Source: Ectothiorhodospiraceae bacterium | GTDB lineage: Bacteria > Pseudomonadota > Gammaproteobacteria > HK1 | Assembly (NCBI GenBank): GCA_024234875.1 | Contig: JACKNM010000004.1 | Span: 434,001-498,000, forward strand | Length of the DNA stretch: 64,000 nt | Direction: 5' to 3' | Shown here: positions 17,417-25,619 of the stretch, one piece after another | How positions within the stretch are numbered: the stretch's first letter is position 1 | How the letters are laid out: each line of letters opens with the position of its first letter | Made by a program: the position numbers and the translations under genes | Notes under the pieces: generated by a model | The model's input: the letters and a program-made list of their open reading frames with translations, nothing else | What the model was told of the DNA's origin: nothing | The model's database searches: none

Positions 17417-18333
17417 GGATCGTCGCCGCACTCGGGGGCAACGCGCTGCTGCGCCGTGGCGAGACCGCGGACATCGAGACCCAACGACGCAACGTCGCCG
17501 TCGCGGCGCGGGCGCTGGCGCCGCTCGCGCGCGACCACCAGCTCGTGGTCACCCACGGCAACGGCCCGCAGATCGGGCTGCTGGCCCTGCAGGCCGCCGC
17601 CCTCGACGGCGTCGAGCCCTATCCGCTGGACGTCCTCGGCGCCGAGACCGACGGCATGCTCGGCTACCTGATCGAGCGCGCGCTGGCGCGCGAGGTACCG
17701 GGCCGCGAGGTGGTGACCGTGCTCACCTGCGTGGAGGTCGACCCCGCCGATCCGGCCTTCGCGCGCCCGACCAAACCGGTCGGTCCGATCTACCCCGCAG
17801 CACGCGCCACCGCGCTCGCCCGTGACCACGGATTCACGATGGTCGAGGAGCCGACCGGCTGGCGACGCGCGGTCGCCTCCCCGCTGCCGCGGCGCATCGT
17901 CCAGCTCGCGCCGGTCCGCACCCTGCTCGAGACCGGGCACGTGGTGGTCTGCGCCGGTGGCGGCGGCATCCCGGTGGCGGTCGATGCGGACGGCTCCGAG
18001 CGCGGGGTCGAGGCGGTGGTCGACAAGGACCGGACGTCGGCCCTGCTCGCGGAGATGCTCGGCGCCGACCGGTTGCTGCTGCTCACCGACGTCGACGCGG
18101 TGCGCACCGCCTGGCCGCCACCAGCAGGCGAGCCGATCCGCCACGCCGGGGTCTCCGCGCTCGAGGGGCGCGCCTTCGACGCCGGCTCGATGGGCCCGAA
18201 GGTGGGGGCGGCGTGCGACTTCGTGCGGCGCACCGGCCAGCGCGCGGCCATCGGCGCGCTGGCCGACGCCACGCGCCTCGCCATGGGTGACGCCGGCACC
18301 CAGGTCGAGCCCGATCCGACGCCGCGGGTCTGA
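17413..18333 (+). CDS. arcC: Carbamate kinase
   Basis: The 306-residue protein has carbamate-kinase signatures 'ALGGNAL', 'VVTHGNGPQIGLL', 'DGMLGYLIE', 'VVCAGGGGIPV' and 'VVDKDRTSALLAEMLGAD'. It catalyses ATP + carbamate <-> ADP + carbamoyl phosphate in the cytoplasm, usually making ATP at the end of arginine, agmatine, purine or allantoin breakdown. The start is an unusual TTG at 17413 overlapping the upstream stop by four bases (TTGA); this gives a protein beginning 'LRIVAALGGNALL' with the expected length. No ornithine carbamoyltransferase or arginine deiminase lies nearby, so the source of carbamoyl phosphate is unclear. Confidence 0.93.
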   Translation: MRIVAALGGNALLRRGETADIETQRRNVAVAARALAPLARDHQLVVTHGNGPQIGLLALQAAALDGVEPYPLDVLGAETDGMLGYLIERALAREVPGREVVTVLTCVEVDPADPAFARPTKPVGPIYPAARATALARDHGFTMVEEPTGWRRAVASPLPRRIVQLAPVRTLLETGHVVVCAGGGGIPVAVDADGSERGVEAVVDKDRTSALLAEMLGADRLLLLTDVDAVRTAWPPPAGEPIRHAGVSALEGRAFDAGSMGPKVGAACDFVRRTGQRAAIGALADATRLAMGDAGTQVEPDPTPRV

Positions 18334-18415
18334 GCCGCCGCGGCGCCGGGGTATCCTGCGCACCGGCGCGGACCGAGGGCCCGAGGTGACTTCCCACACG
18401 CACGGCGGCGATTCC

Positions 18416-19246
18416 ATGCCCTCGGTTCCCGAGCACGACGCGCGCGGTGAGACCGCGGACATCTACGCCGACATTCGCGCCGTCCTCGCGGTACCCCTGG
18501 TCAACCTGGTGTGGCGCCATCTGGCCGTCTTTCCCGGCGCGCTGCCGTGGTGCTGGTCCACGGTGCGACCGCTCTACGCGAGCGGGGCGATCGATACGGC
18601 CGCGCTGGCGCTGCGCGCGGGCCTCCGGCTGCCGACGGTGGCGACGATTCCGGTCGCGCACCTGGATGCGATCGGTGTCGACGACACCCAACGCCGCGCG
18701 GTGGGCGCGGTGCTGGACGCCTACGAGGCCGGCAACTCGCAGAACCTGGTGGCGCTGACCGCGCTGCGCCTCGCGCTCGACGGCGGGCCGCGTCGGGTGG
18801 CGAGCCCGGGGCAGACCCCGCCGGCGAGTGAGCGTCCGATGATGCCCGTCACCCCGACCCTGCCACCGATTCCCGCGGTCGAGGCGCTCGCCGCCGAGGA
18901 TGGGCTCGCGCTCCGCACCCTGAATGCGCTCGGCGCCGACGCCAGCGTCACCATCGTCGCCAGCGCCTACCGTCACCTCGGGTACTGGCCCGGCCTGCTC
19001 GGGCTCTGCGCGCGAGCGCTCGAGCCGCTGGCCGACGTGCTCCACCCCGCGATCGCCGCCGCCCGCGAGGACGCCCGGCGCCTGGCCGCCGGCCTCGTCG
19101 GCCGACTCACGCTCGACACCCCCGACGCGGAGATCACCACCACCGTCGAGGACGTGATCGACCGCTTCACCGGCGAGGCCATCGGGCGCATGGTGGTCAT
19201 GGTCCCGCTCGCGCGCCGCGCTCTGCTCGGAGGCCCGAACGCATGA
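18416..19246 (+). CDS. DehI-like (group I haloacid dehalogenase-like) protein with internal duplication
   Basis: The 276-residue protein opens with 'GETADIYADIRAVLAVPLVNLVWRHLA', reminiscent of the DehI family, which is built as a pseudo-dimer. An internal duplication is visible: residues 33-53 ('WRHLAVFPGALPWCW...RPL') align with 185-205 ('YRHLGYWPGLLGLCA...EPL'), nine identities in 21. DehI enzymes dehalogenate 2-haloacids, but many relatives have no proven activity and I could not confirm the catalytic Asp/Asn pair. Its stop overlaps the CaiB-type gene start (ATGA), so the two proteins are coupled. Start ATG 18416; a GTG about 30 bases upstream is possible. Confidence 0.6.
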   Translation: MPSVPEHDARGETADIYADIRAVLAVPLVNLVWRHLAVFPGALPWCWSTVRPLYASGAIDTAALALRAGLRLPTVATIPVAHLDAIGVDDTQRRAVGAVLDAYEAGNSQNLVALTALRLALDGGPRRVASPGQTPPASERPMMPVTPTLPPIPAVEALAAEDGLALRTLNALGADASVTIVASAYRHLGYWPGLLGLCARALEPLADVLHPAIAAAREDARRLAAGLVGRLTLDTPDAEITTTVEDVIDRFTGEAIGRMVVMVPLARRALLGGPNA

Positions 19247-20658
19247 GCACCTCGAGTCCGCACACACCGCCCGATACCCGCGCCGTGGTCACCGACCTGT
19301 GGACACGCGCCGGACACGGGCCGGAAGCGCTCGACGCCCTCACCCTGACCGGAGGCGACACCCCGGTGCTGCCGTCGGTGCTCGCGGTCGACACCGCGGC
19401 CACCGCCTGCACCGCGCTCACCGGGCTGGCCGCGGCGGAGGTGCATCGCCTCGCCGGCGGACCCTGGCAGACGGTGACCGTCGATCGCCGCCACGCCGCG
19501 CTCGCCTATCGGAGCGAACGCTACCTGCGCATCGAGGGCTCGACGCCGACGGTCGAGCATCCGGCCGGGAACTACTTCCGTACTCGCGACGGTGGCTGGG
19601 TGCAGCTCCACATGGCCTACCCGCACCACCGCGACGGAACCCTTCGCCGCCTCGACTGTGGGCCGCAACGCGCGGACATCGAGCGCGCAGTGCGCGGCTG
19701 GGACGCAGCGGCGCTGGAGGAGGCCTTGTTCGAGGCCGGGGTGTGCGCCACCCGGCTTCGCGATCGCGACGCCTGGCTCGCGCATCCACAGGGCGCCGCG
19801 GTCGACGCACTACCCCCGTTCGAGCTCCTGCGCATGGACGATGCGCCACCGCGACCGCTACCGCAGGGCGACCGTCCCCTCGCCGGGCTGCGGGTGCTCG
19901 ACCTGACCCACGTGATCGCCGGGCCGGTCTGTGGCCGCACCCTGGCCGAGCACGGCGCCGACGTCCTCCACGTCCACGCGCCGCATCGGCCCTCGCTGCC
20001 GCTGCTGGTGATGGACACCGGCCGCGGCAAGCGCACCACCTGTCTCGACCTTCGCGCCGGCACCGACCGCGAGCGCTTCGAGGCCCTGGTCGCCGACGCC
20101 GACGTGGTGGTCCAGGGCTATCGCCCCGGGGCGTTCGAGGCGCTGGGCTATTCCGCGCGACGTCTGGCCGCGCTCTGCCCCGGCCTCGTCTACCTGACGC
20201 TCTGCGCCTGGAGCCACGCCGGCCCCTGGCGTGACCGCCGCGGCTTCGACAGCCTGGTGCAGACCGCGAGCGGCATCGCCGACGCCGGCGGACGGGCGAG
20301 CGGCGGCGACGCCCCACGAGCGCTGCCGTGCCAGGCCCTCGACCACAGCACCGGCTATCTGGCCGCGTTCCTGGTGATGACCGCGCTCGCGCGCCGCGCC
20401 ACGATGGGTGGGAGCTGGCGCATCCGGCTATCGCTCGCGCAGACCGCGAGTTGGCTCTGGCGTCTCGGACCGGTCGACACGCTGCACGCCCCGGATCCGA
20501 CCGCCTCCGACGCGGCCGAGTTCCTCGAGGTCACCGACTCCGGCTTCGGCCGCATGCACGCGGTGCGGCCGGTGCCGGAGCTGTCGCGTACGCCGGCGTA
20601 CCACGCGCTGCCGGCGCAGCCGATCGGCACCCACGATCCGGCCTGGGCGACCAGGTAG
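19243..20658 (+). CDS. CaiB/BaiF (family III) CoA-transferase-like protein with inverted domain order
   Basis: The protein has 471 residues. Residues 213-245 ('LAGLRVLDLTHVIAGPVCGRTLAEHGADVLHV') are the hallmark N-terminus of family III CoA-transferases, and D336 in 'RRGFDSLVQTASGI' matches the catalytic aspartate. Unusually, this hallmark is preceded by about 200 residues that resemble the C-terminal part of the same fold ('GNYFRTRDGGWVQLH', 'ALFEAGVCATRLRDRDAWLAHPQG'). The order therefore looks permuted relative to CaiB. Such enzymes move CoA between carboxylic acids or act as 2-methylacyl-CoA racemases. It is coupled by ATGA overlap to the DehI-like gene. Confidence 0.82.
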   Translation: MSTSSPHTPPDTRAVVTDLWTRAGHGPEALDALTLTGGDTPVLPSVLAVDTAATACTALTGLAAAEVHRLAGGPWQTVTVDRRHAALAYRSERYLRIEGSTPTVEHPAGNYFRTRDGGWVQLHMAYPHHRDGTLRRLDCGPQRADIERAVRGWDAAALEEALFEAGVCATRLRDRDAWLAHPQGAAVDALPPFELLRMDDAPPRPLPQGDRPLAGLRVLDLTHVIAGPVCGRTLAEHGADVLHVHAPHRPSLPLLVMDTGRGKRTTCLDLRAGTDRERFEALVADADVVVQGYRPGAFEALGYSARRLAALCPGLVYLTLCAWSHAGPWRDRRGFDSLVQTASGIADAGGRASGGDAPRALPCQALDHSTGYLAAFLVMTALARRATMGGSWRIRLSLAQTASWLWRLGPVDTLHAPDPTASDAAEFLEVTDSGFGRMHAVRPVPELSRTPAYHALPAQPIGTHDPAWATR

Positions 20659-20665
20659 GAAAGTC

Positions 20666-20710
20666 GAGGGCGGTCGCGGACCAGACCGCGCTTCGACGCG
20701 GACCGCCCTC
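20666..20710. terminator. Inverted repeat between convergent CaiB-type and selenoprotein genes
   Basis: GAGGGCGGTC (20666-20675) and GACCGCCCTC (20701-20710) form a perfect 10-bp stem eight bases after the CaiB-type stop. No T-run follows. It is placed between convergent genes, so a bidirectional terminator or mRNA-end hairpin is plausible. Confidence 0.4.
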
Positions 20711-20805
20711 TCCCCGGTCCCGGCCCAGACCGCCCTCCCCCGGTCCCTGAGCCACGCCGACCGCGTCCGAAGGACACGGTCGAGGGGTGTGTCGAAGGGC
20801 AGCCC

Positions 20806-21024
20806 TCAGCGACTCGCGAGCGCCCGGACCTCGTCGTCGGTGGGAAAGCGCCCGGTCGCGCGCTTCGAGTAGCGCAGCGCCCCGTCGACGGTGATCTCGA
20901 ACACGCCGCCCGAGCCCCTCACCAGCTCGACCTCGGCGCCGCCACGATTCACGAACTCGTCCCTCGCACGGAGGGCACGTGGCTCGTAGTTTCAGGAGGT
21001 GCAGTATTCGATTCGGACCTTCAT
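20806..21024 (-). CDS. SelW-like selenoprotein (Rdx family) with in-frame UGA = selenocysteine
   Basis: Read through one TGA (20994-20992), the frame encodes 72 residues: 'MKVRIEYCTS-U-NYEPRALRA', then '...GGVFEITVDGALRYSKRATGRFP...' and a terminal TGA at 20808-20806. This is the complete Rdx/SelW signature: a CxxU (usually CxxC) redox motif after the first beta strand, 'NY.PRA', 'GGVFE', and 'SK..TGRFP'. Conservation on both sides of the UGA argues against a decayed gene. A SECIS-like hairpin begins 12 bases after the UGA. A GGAG ribosome site lies nine bases before the ATG; a GTG one codon earlier is also possible. The expected role is a small cytoplasmic thioredoxin-fold redox protein. It implies that selA, selB, selC and selD exist elsewhere. 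Confidence 0.88.
20958..20979 (-). promoter_or_regulatory. Bacterial SECIS-like hairpin of the SelW-like gene
   Basis: On the minus strand CGUGCCCUC (20979-20971) pairs with GAGGGACG (20965-20958) as an 8-bp stem with one bulged G (20976) and a CGUGC apical loop. The loop starts 22 bases after the UGA and has G as its second base followed by U. This matches what is known of bacterial SECIS elements: close downstream position, a bulge in the stem and a G/GU in a short loop that SelB reads. Confidence 0.65.
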
Positions 21025-21203
21025 CACATTCGGCTCCACACAGACGGCCCCGACCAGACCGGGCCGACGCCGCTCACGCTCCCTCGACACCCGATGCCGC
21101 GTCAAGGGCATGTCGGACCCGGCCCGACGCCGGTGGGCGACGAGACAGGTAACCTTCGAGCAGCGTGCCCGGACGGCGCCCCGGCGACAGCGAGGCGACC
21201 TGC

Positions 21204-21869
21204 ATGAACACACCGTTGCGCATACCGCCACTGATCGCAGTCGCCGTCGCCTGGCTCGGCCTCGTCGCGCCGCTCGCGCGCGCCGACCTGCCGCGCGTCG
21301 CCGTGCTCGAGGCAGGGGCCGTCGCCGGCTGGGAGGAGCGGCAGTTCGACGGGCGCACCGAGTACGTCTCGACCCGGCTCGGCAACCTCCCCGTGGTCCG
21401 CGCGACCAGCTCCGGCGGCGCGTCGGGGCTCTACCGCCAACTCGAGGTCGACCTCACCCGCACGCCGCTCATGCGCTGGTCCTGGGGCGTCGAGCGCGGA
21501 ATCGACAATCGCGGCGAGCGCAGCCGCGCCGGCGACGACTTCGCCGCGCGCGTCTACGTGGTCGCCGCCGACTCGATGATGTTCTGGCGCAGCCGCGCGG
21601 TGTGCTACGTCTGGACCAGCCACGTCGCGCCGGGGACGACGTGGCCGAGCCCGTACACCGACCACGTGATGATGGTCGCGGTGCGCTCGGGCACGGCCCG
21701 GCCAGGTGAGCTGGTCGCCGAGCAGCGAGACGTCCGCGCCGACTTCGAGCGCTTCTTCGGCCCCGAGGTCACGTCGATCGACTCCGTCGCCATCATGACC
21801 GACACCGACGGCACCGGGCAGCGCGCGACCGCCTACTACGGTGACCTCTGGTTCACGGCGCGCGAGTAG
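21204..21869 (+). CDS. DUF3047 family exported protein
   Basis: The protein has 221 residues. An N-terminal signal peptide ('LIAVAVAWLGLVAPLARA') is followed by the DUF3047 pattern: 'YRQLEVDLTRTPLMRWSWGVERG', 'GDDFAARVYVV', 'AVCYVWTSHVAPGT' and 'SIDSVAIMTDTDGTG...AYYGDLWF'. It is probably periplasmic, with unknown function. ATG 21204 is used because the signal peptide begins there; the frame is open 39 bases further upstream. Its last 17 bases overlap convergently with the LLM gene. Confidence 0.85.
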   Translation: MNTPLRIPPLIAVAVAWLGLVAPLARADLPRVAVLEAGAVAGWEERQFDGRTEYVSTRLGNLPVVRATSSGGASGLYRQLEVDLTRTPLMRWSWGVERGIDNRGERSRAGDDFAARVYVVAADSMMFWRSRAVCYVWTSHVAPGTTWPSPYTDHVMMVAVRSGTARPGELVAEQRDVRADFERFFGPEVTSIDSVAIMTDTDGTGQRATAYYGDLWFTARE

Positions 21870-22884
21870 GCGAGTTCCAGTCGGCGAGGAGCGAGCGCCA
21901 GCGCGCTTGCGGCCACGGCAGTGGCGGGTCGTAGACCGAGACCCGCGCCGAGAGCCCCGCGTAACGGGCGCGCAGCGCGGCGGCGAGGTCCGCCGGTGCG
22001 GCGGCGAGCGCGATCTCGGCGACCAGCGATTCCGGAACCCTTCGTGCCATTCCCGTCCAGTCCCCATTGCGGGCGAGCGCGCTCAGCTCCGGACCGAGCG
22101 CGCCGTGACCGTGGTGCTCGAGCACCGCCCGATAGCTCGGGGTCGAGGCGTAGAAGGCGATCTGCCGGCGCGTCATCTGCTCGCAGCGGTCCCACTCGGC
22201 CTGGTCGTCACCGGTGATCACGAACACCGGCGCCAGCAACGCGACCGCCGCCGCCTCGCGCCCGGCCGCGCGTGCGCCGTCGGCAATCGCCGGCAACGCC
22301 ACCTCGCGCAGGTAGCCGACGCTGTGCATCGGGTGGATGCTGAAGCCGTCGGCCGCCTCGCCGACCGCGCGGCACATGCGCGGATTCACCCCGGCCAGGT
22401 AGACAGGGATGTCCGGATGCTCGATCGGGCCCGGGTTGAAGAACGGGTTCATCAGGGTGAACTGGTAGAACGGCCCACGATGGTCGGGGCGCACGTCCTC
22501 CTGGAACGTGCGCCAGATCGCCCGCAGGCAGTGGATGTAGTCGGTGACCCGCGCCGCTGGATGGTCGAACGGCATCGAGTAGCGTCGCTCGACGTGCGCC
22601 CGCACCTGGGTCCCCAGACCGAGCATCAGCCGCCCACCACTGAGGCGCTGCAGGTCCCACGCGACCTGCGCCGTCGCCAGCGGGCTGCGCCCGAACGCGA
22701 TGGCGACGTTGGTCCCGAGCCCAATCCGCTGGGTGGCGGCGGCCGCGAGCCCCAGGGCGAGGAACGGGTCGTGGCCGACCTCGACCGTCCACATGCCGTC
22801 GAAGCCCAGCGCCTCGGCCTCTCGCGCCTCGGCCGCGGCGCGCTCGATACCGCCGCGAAAGCCCGTCACGGTGTCGAGGTGCAT
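21853..22884 (-). CDS. LLM-class F420/flavin-dependent oxidoreductase (MSMEG_2256-like)
   Basis: The 343-residue luciferase-like TIM-barrel protein has 'AREAEALGFDGMWTVEVGHDPFLALGLAAAATQRIGLGTNVAIAFGRSPLATAQVAWDLQRLSGGR' and 'LGLGTQVRAHVERRY', a pattern I associate with the TIGR03617/MSMEG_2256 F420 subfamily. A GGAGG site lies eight bases before the ATG at 22884. It is divergent from the cyclase gene (114-base gap) and overlaps the end of the DUF3047 gene tail to tail. Substrate unknown. Confidence 0.85.
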   Translation of the reverse strand: MHLDTVTGFRGGIERAAAEAREAEALGFDGMWTVEVGHDPFLALGLAAAATQRIGLGTNVAIAFGRSPLATAQVAWDLQRLSGGRLMLGLGTQVRAHVERRYSMPFDHPAARVTDYIHCLRAIWRTFQEDVRPDHRGPFYQFTLMNPFFNPGPIEHPDIPVYLAGVNPRMCRAVGEAADGFSIHPMHSVGYLREVALPAIADGARAAGREAAAVALLAPVFVITGDDQAEWDRCEQMTRRQIAFYASTPSYRAVLEHHGHGALGPELSALARNGDWTGMARRVPESLVAEIALAAAPADLAAALRARYAGLSARVSVYDPPLPWPQARWRSLLADWNSPTRAP

Positions 22885-22998
22885 CGCCCAGCCCTCCTTC
22901 CACGCGACCGTCGGACGCGGTCGACCGTCGCATTGTAGACATCCGCGCCGACCGAGCTGCTACGCTCCGCGGGCACCGACACGCCAGGAACCGCCAGC

Positions 22999-24402
22999 AT
23001 GCCCCAGGCCGATCCTCTGCCGGCGCCCCGCGCCGAGCGCGCCGTGGATACCGGCTCGGCCGCCAACGGCCTGCTGGTGGACCGACTCGCGGACTGGCTG
23101 ATGAGCCAGGCACTGACCGAGGACACGGTCGAGAACCTGTTCGTCGGCTGCTGCGAGCGACTGCTCGCCTCGGACATCCCCCTCGGTCGCGCCCACCTGG
23201 GTTACCAGACGCTGCACCCGCTGTTTCGGTCCGTCGGCCTCATCTGGCGGCCCGGCGAGCCCCTCAATACCGACGAGTATCCCCACGGCCCGCGCGGCAT
23301 CGGCGCCTTCCGCCGCGGCCCTCACCACTACCTCATCCGCACCGGCTTGCCGATGCTGCGTCGTCGCCTCGACGACGGCGACCCGTCGGCAGACTTCCCC
23401 GTCGTGCGCCAGCTCCGGTCCGAGGGCTTCACGGACTACCTGGCCTGGTTCATCCCGTTCGCCGACGTCCGCGGCATGGATCCGGAACGCGCCGACGGGC
23501 TGATCGGCTCGTGGGCGACCCGCCGCCGGGGTGGGTTCTCCGACGCGGAGCTGCGCGCCCTCGAGCGCATCCAGCGCCGCCTCGCCGTCGCCTGCAAGGT
23601 GACCATCCAGCACCAGGTCACCGACAACGTGCTCGAGGCCTACCTCGGGCCACATGCCGCCGCGCGGGTGCGACGTGGCGCCATCCATCGCGGCGCGGGC
23701 GAGGTCATCCACGCCGTGCTGATGTTCAGCGATCTGCGCGAGTCGACCGCACTCTCGGAGTCGATGAGTCTCGATGCCTACCTCGAGACGCTGAACGGAT
23801 ACTTCGAGTGCATCGCCGACGCGGTGATGGACCACGGCGGGGAGGTGCTGCGGTTCATCGGTGACGCGATGCTCGGCATCTTCCCGATGGATACTCACCG
23901 CGTCGCGGACCCGCGCAGCTGCCCGGTGCACCGCGCCGCCTGCACCGCCGCGTTGGCGGCGGTGGAGGACGCGCGTGCCCGCCTCGAGGCACTGAACGCG
24001 CGGCGTGTCGAGGGCGGTCTGGCCGCGCTCGGTTACGGCATGTCGCTCCACGTCGGCGACGTGCTGTTCGGCAACATCGGCGCCGCACGGCGAATCGAGT
24101 TCTCCGTCGTGGGCCCGGCCGCCAACCGCGCCGCGCGCATCGAGAGCCTGTGCAAGCAGCTCGACCAGCCGCTGCTCGTGTCACAGGAGTTCGCCGACAT
24201 CGTTCCCGGCGGCTGGGCGCCGATGGGCATGCACAGGCTCGCCGGCATCGGCCAGCCGCAGGCGATCTACGCGCCGATCGCGGCGGGCCCGGGCGTGGAC
24301 TCAGCCGGGAGCCTGGCGCGCGGTCGCCGGCAACCAGGTGGCGAGCTCCGGGAAGGCGATGAGCACGAACACCATCACCACCATGATCGCGAACATCGGT
24401 AG
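22999..24402 (+). CDS. Class III adenylate/guanylate cyclase
   Basis: The 467-residue cytoplasmic protein has an N-terminal ~230-residue sensory or linker region without recognisable domain, then a class III cyclase domain: metal aspartates D245 in 'LMFSDLRESTALSE' and D289 in 'RFIGDAMLGIFP', substrate and transition-state region 'RRIEFSVVGPAANRAARIESLCK'. It makes cAMP (or cGMP) from the nucleoside triphosphate. The stop at 24402 means the last 34 residues, including a histidine-rich 'HEHHHHHD', are read from the antisense of the dctM 3' end. This overlap is probably fortuitous. A cNMP-binding protein is encoded at 49235. Confidence 0.88.
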   Translation: MPQADPLPAPRAERAVDTGSAANGLLVDRLADWLMSQALTEDTVENLFVGCCERLLASDIPLGRAHLGYQTLHPLFRSVGLIWRPGEPLNTDEYPHGPRGIGAFRRGPHHYLIRTGLPMLRRRLDDGDPSADFPVVRQLRSEGFTDYLAWFIPFADVRGMDPERADGLIGSWATRRRGGFSDAELRALERIQRRLAVACKVTIQHQVTDNVLEAYLGPHAAARVRRGAIHRGAGEVIHAVLMFSDLRESTALSESMSLDAYLETLNGYFECIADAVMDHGGEVLRFIGDAMLGIFPMDTHRVADPRSCPVHRAACTAALAAVEDARARLEALNARRVEGGLAALGYGMSLHVGDVLFGNIGAARRIEFSVVGPAANRAARIESLCKQLDQPLLVSQEFADIVPGGWAPMGMHRLAGIGQPQAIYAPIAAGPGVDSAGSLARGRRQPGGELREGDEHEHHHHHDREHR

Positions 24403-25611
24403 CGCCGCCTTCGCGATGTAGTTCATCTCGTGGCTGGTCATGCCCTGCAGCACGAAGAGGTTGAATCCGATCGGGGGCGTGATCTGCGCCATCTCCACCA
24501 CCACCACGATGAAGATCCCGAACCACACCAGGTCGATTCCGGCCTGGCGAATCATCGGCTCGACCACCGCCATGGTGAGCACGACCGACGAGATGCCGTC
24601 GAGGAAGCAGCCGAGCACGATGTAGAACACGAGCAGGGCCATCAGCAGCTCGAAGCGGCTCAGCCCCAGAGAGTTGATCCAGTCGGCGAGGCCGCGCGGC
24701 AGCCCGGTGAAGCCCATGGACAACGACAGGAAGGCGGCGCCCGCGAGAATCAGGGCGATCATCGCCGACGTCCGCGTCGCCCCCATCAGGCTGTCGGCGA
24801 ACGCGCGCCAGGTGAGCGACCGCTGGCCCGCGGCCAACGCCAGCGAGCCGATGACCCCGAACGCCGCGGCCTCGGTGGCGGTCGCGATGCCGAGGTACAT
24901 CGAGCCGATCACGAGCACCACCAGCAATAGCAGCGGGATCAGGAAACGCGAGCGCCCGAGCTTCTCGCGCAGGCTCATCGGCGGATCGTGGCGCGGATTG
25001 TAGCGCCGCGAGACTCGGGAATACGCCGCGACGTAGCCCATGAACATCGCCGCCAGGACCAACCCCGGCACGACCCCGGCCATGAACAGCTCGGTGATCG
25101 ACTCGTTGATCGTCACCCCGTAGACGATCAGGGTGAGCGAGGGCGGGATCATCAGCCCGAGCGTGGCCGCGCCGGCAAGCGTGCCGATGATCATGTGCTC
25201 CGGATAGTCGCGTCGGCGCAGCTCCGGAATCGACATCTTGCCGACCGTGGTCAGGGTCGCCGCCGACGAGCCGGAGACTGCCGCGAACACGGTGCAGCCG
25301 ACGATGTTGGTGTGCATCAAGCCGCCGGGGAGCCCCGCCATCCACGGCGACAACCCCTTGAACATGTCCTCGGACAGGCGGGTCCTCGACAAGATCTCGC
25401 CCATCCAGATGAACAGTGGCAGCGCGGTCAGCGACCACGACGAGGACGCGGTCCAGATCGTCGTGATCATCGCGTCGCCAGCCGGACGCGAGGTGAACAG
25501 CTCCATGCCGACGAACGCGACGCCGAGCAGCGCGAGCCCGACCCAGACCCCGGTGCCGAGGAGGAGAAACAGGACGAACAGGAACAGGCCGATGAGCTCG
25601 AGATGCGCCAT
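24301..25611 (-). CDS. dctM: TRAP transporter large membrane subunit (DctM)
   Basis: The 436-residue protein has about 12 hydrophobic helices and DctM signatures 'MAGLPGGLMHTNIVGCTVFAAVSGSSAAT', 'GAATLGLMIPPSLTLIVYG', 'ATEAAAFGVIG' and 'EMAQITPPIGFNLFVLQG'. It forms the Na+-driven channel of a tripartite importer with DctQ and DctP. The ATG at 25611 lies eight bases after the dctQ stop, and the longer frame is antisense-like. Its last 102 bases overlap the cyclase gene on the other strand. Confidence 0.95.
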   Translation of the reverse strand: MAHLELIGLFLFVLFLLLGTGVWVGLALLGVAFVGMELFTSRPAGDAMITTIWTASSSWSLTALPLFIWMGEILSRTRLSEDMFKGLSPWMAGLPGGLMHTNIVGCTVFAAVSGSSAATLTTVGKMSIPELRRRDYPEHMIIGTLAGAATLGLMIPPSLTLIVYGVTINESITELFMAGVVPGLVLAAMFMGYVAAYSRVSRRYNPRHDPPMSLREKLGRSRFLIPLLLLVVLVIGSMYLGIATATEAAAFGVIGSLALAAGQRSLTWRAFADSLMGATRTSAMIALILAGAAFLSLSMGFTGLPRGLADWINSLGLSRFELLMALLVFYIVLGCFLDGISSVVLTMAVVEPMIRQAGIDLVWFGIFIVVVVEMAQITPPIGFNLFVLQGMTSHEMNYIAKAALPMFAIMVVMVFVLIAFPELATWLPATARQAPG

Positions 25612-25619
25612 GTCGTTGC

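Noticed and set aside
20992..20994. In-frame TGA read as a nonsense mutation making a pseudogene
   Set aside because: Downstream sequence keeps all conserved Rdx residues and a SECIS-like hairpin, and the UGA sits at the known Sec position of the family.
24376..24402. Histidine-rich C-terminus of the cyclase as a metal-binding domain
   Set aside because: It is simply the antisense of dctM codons in a convergent overlap, so composition is dictated by the other gene.
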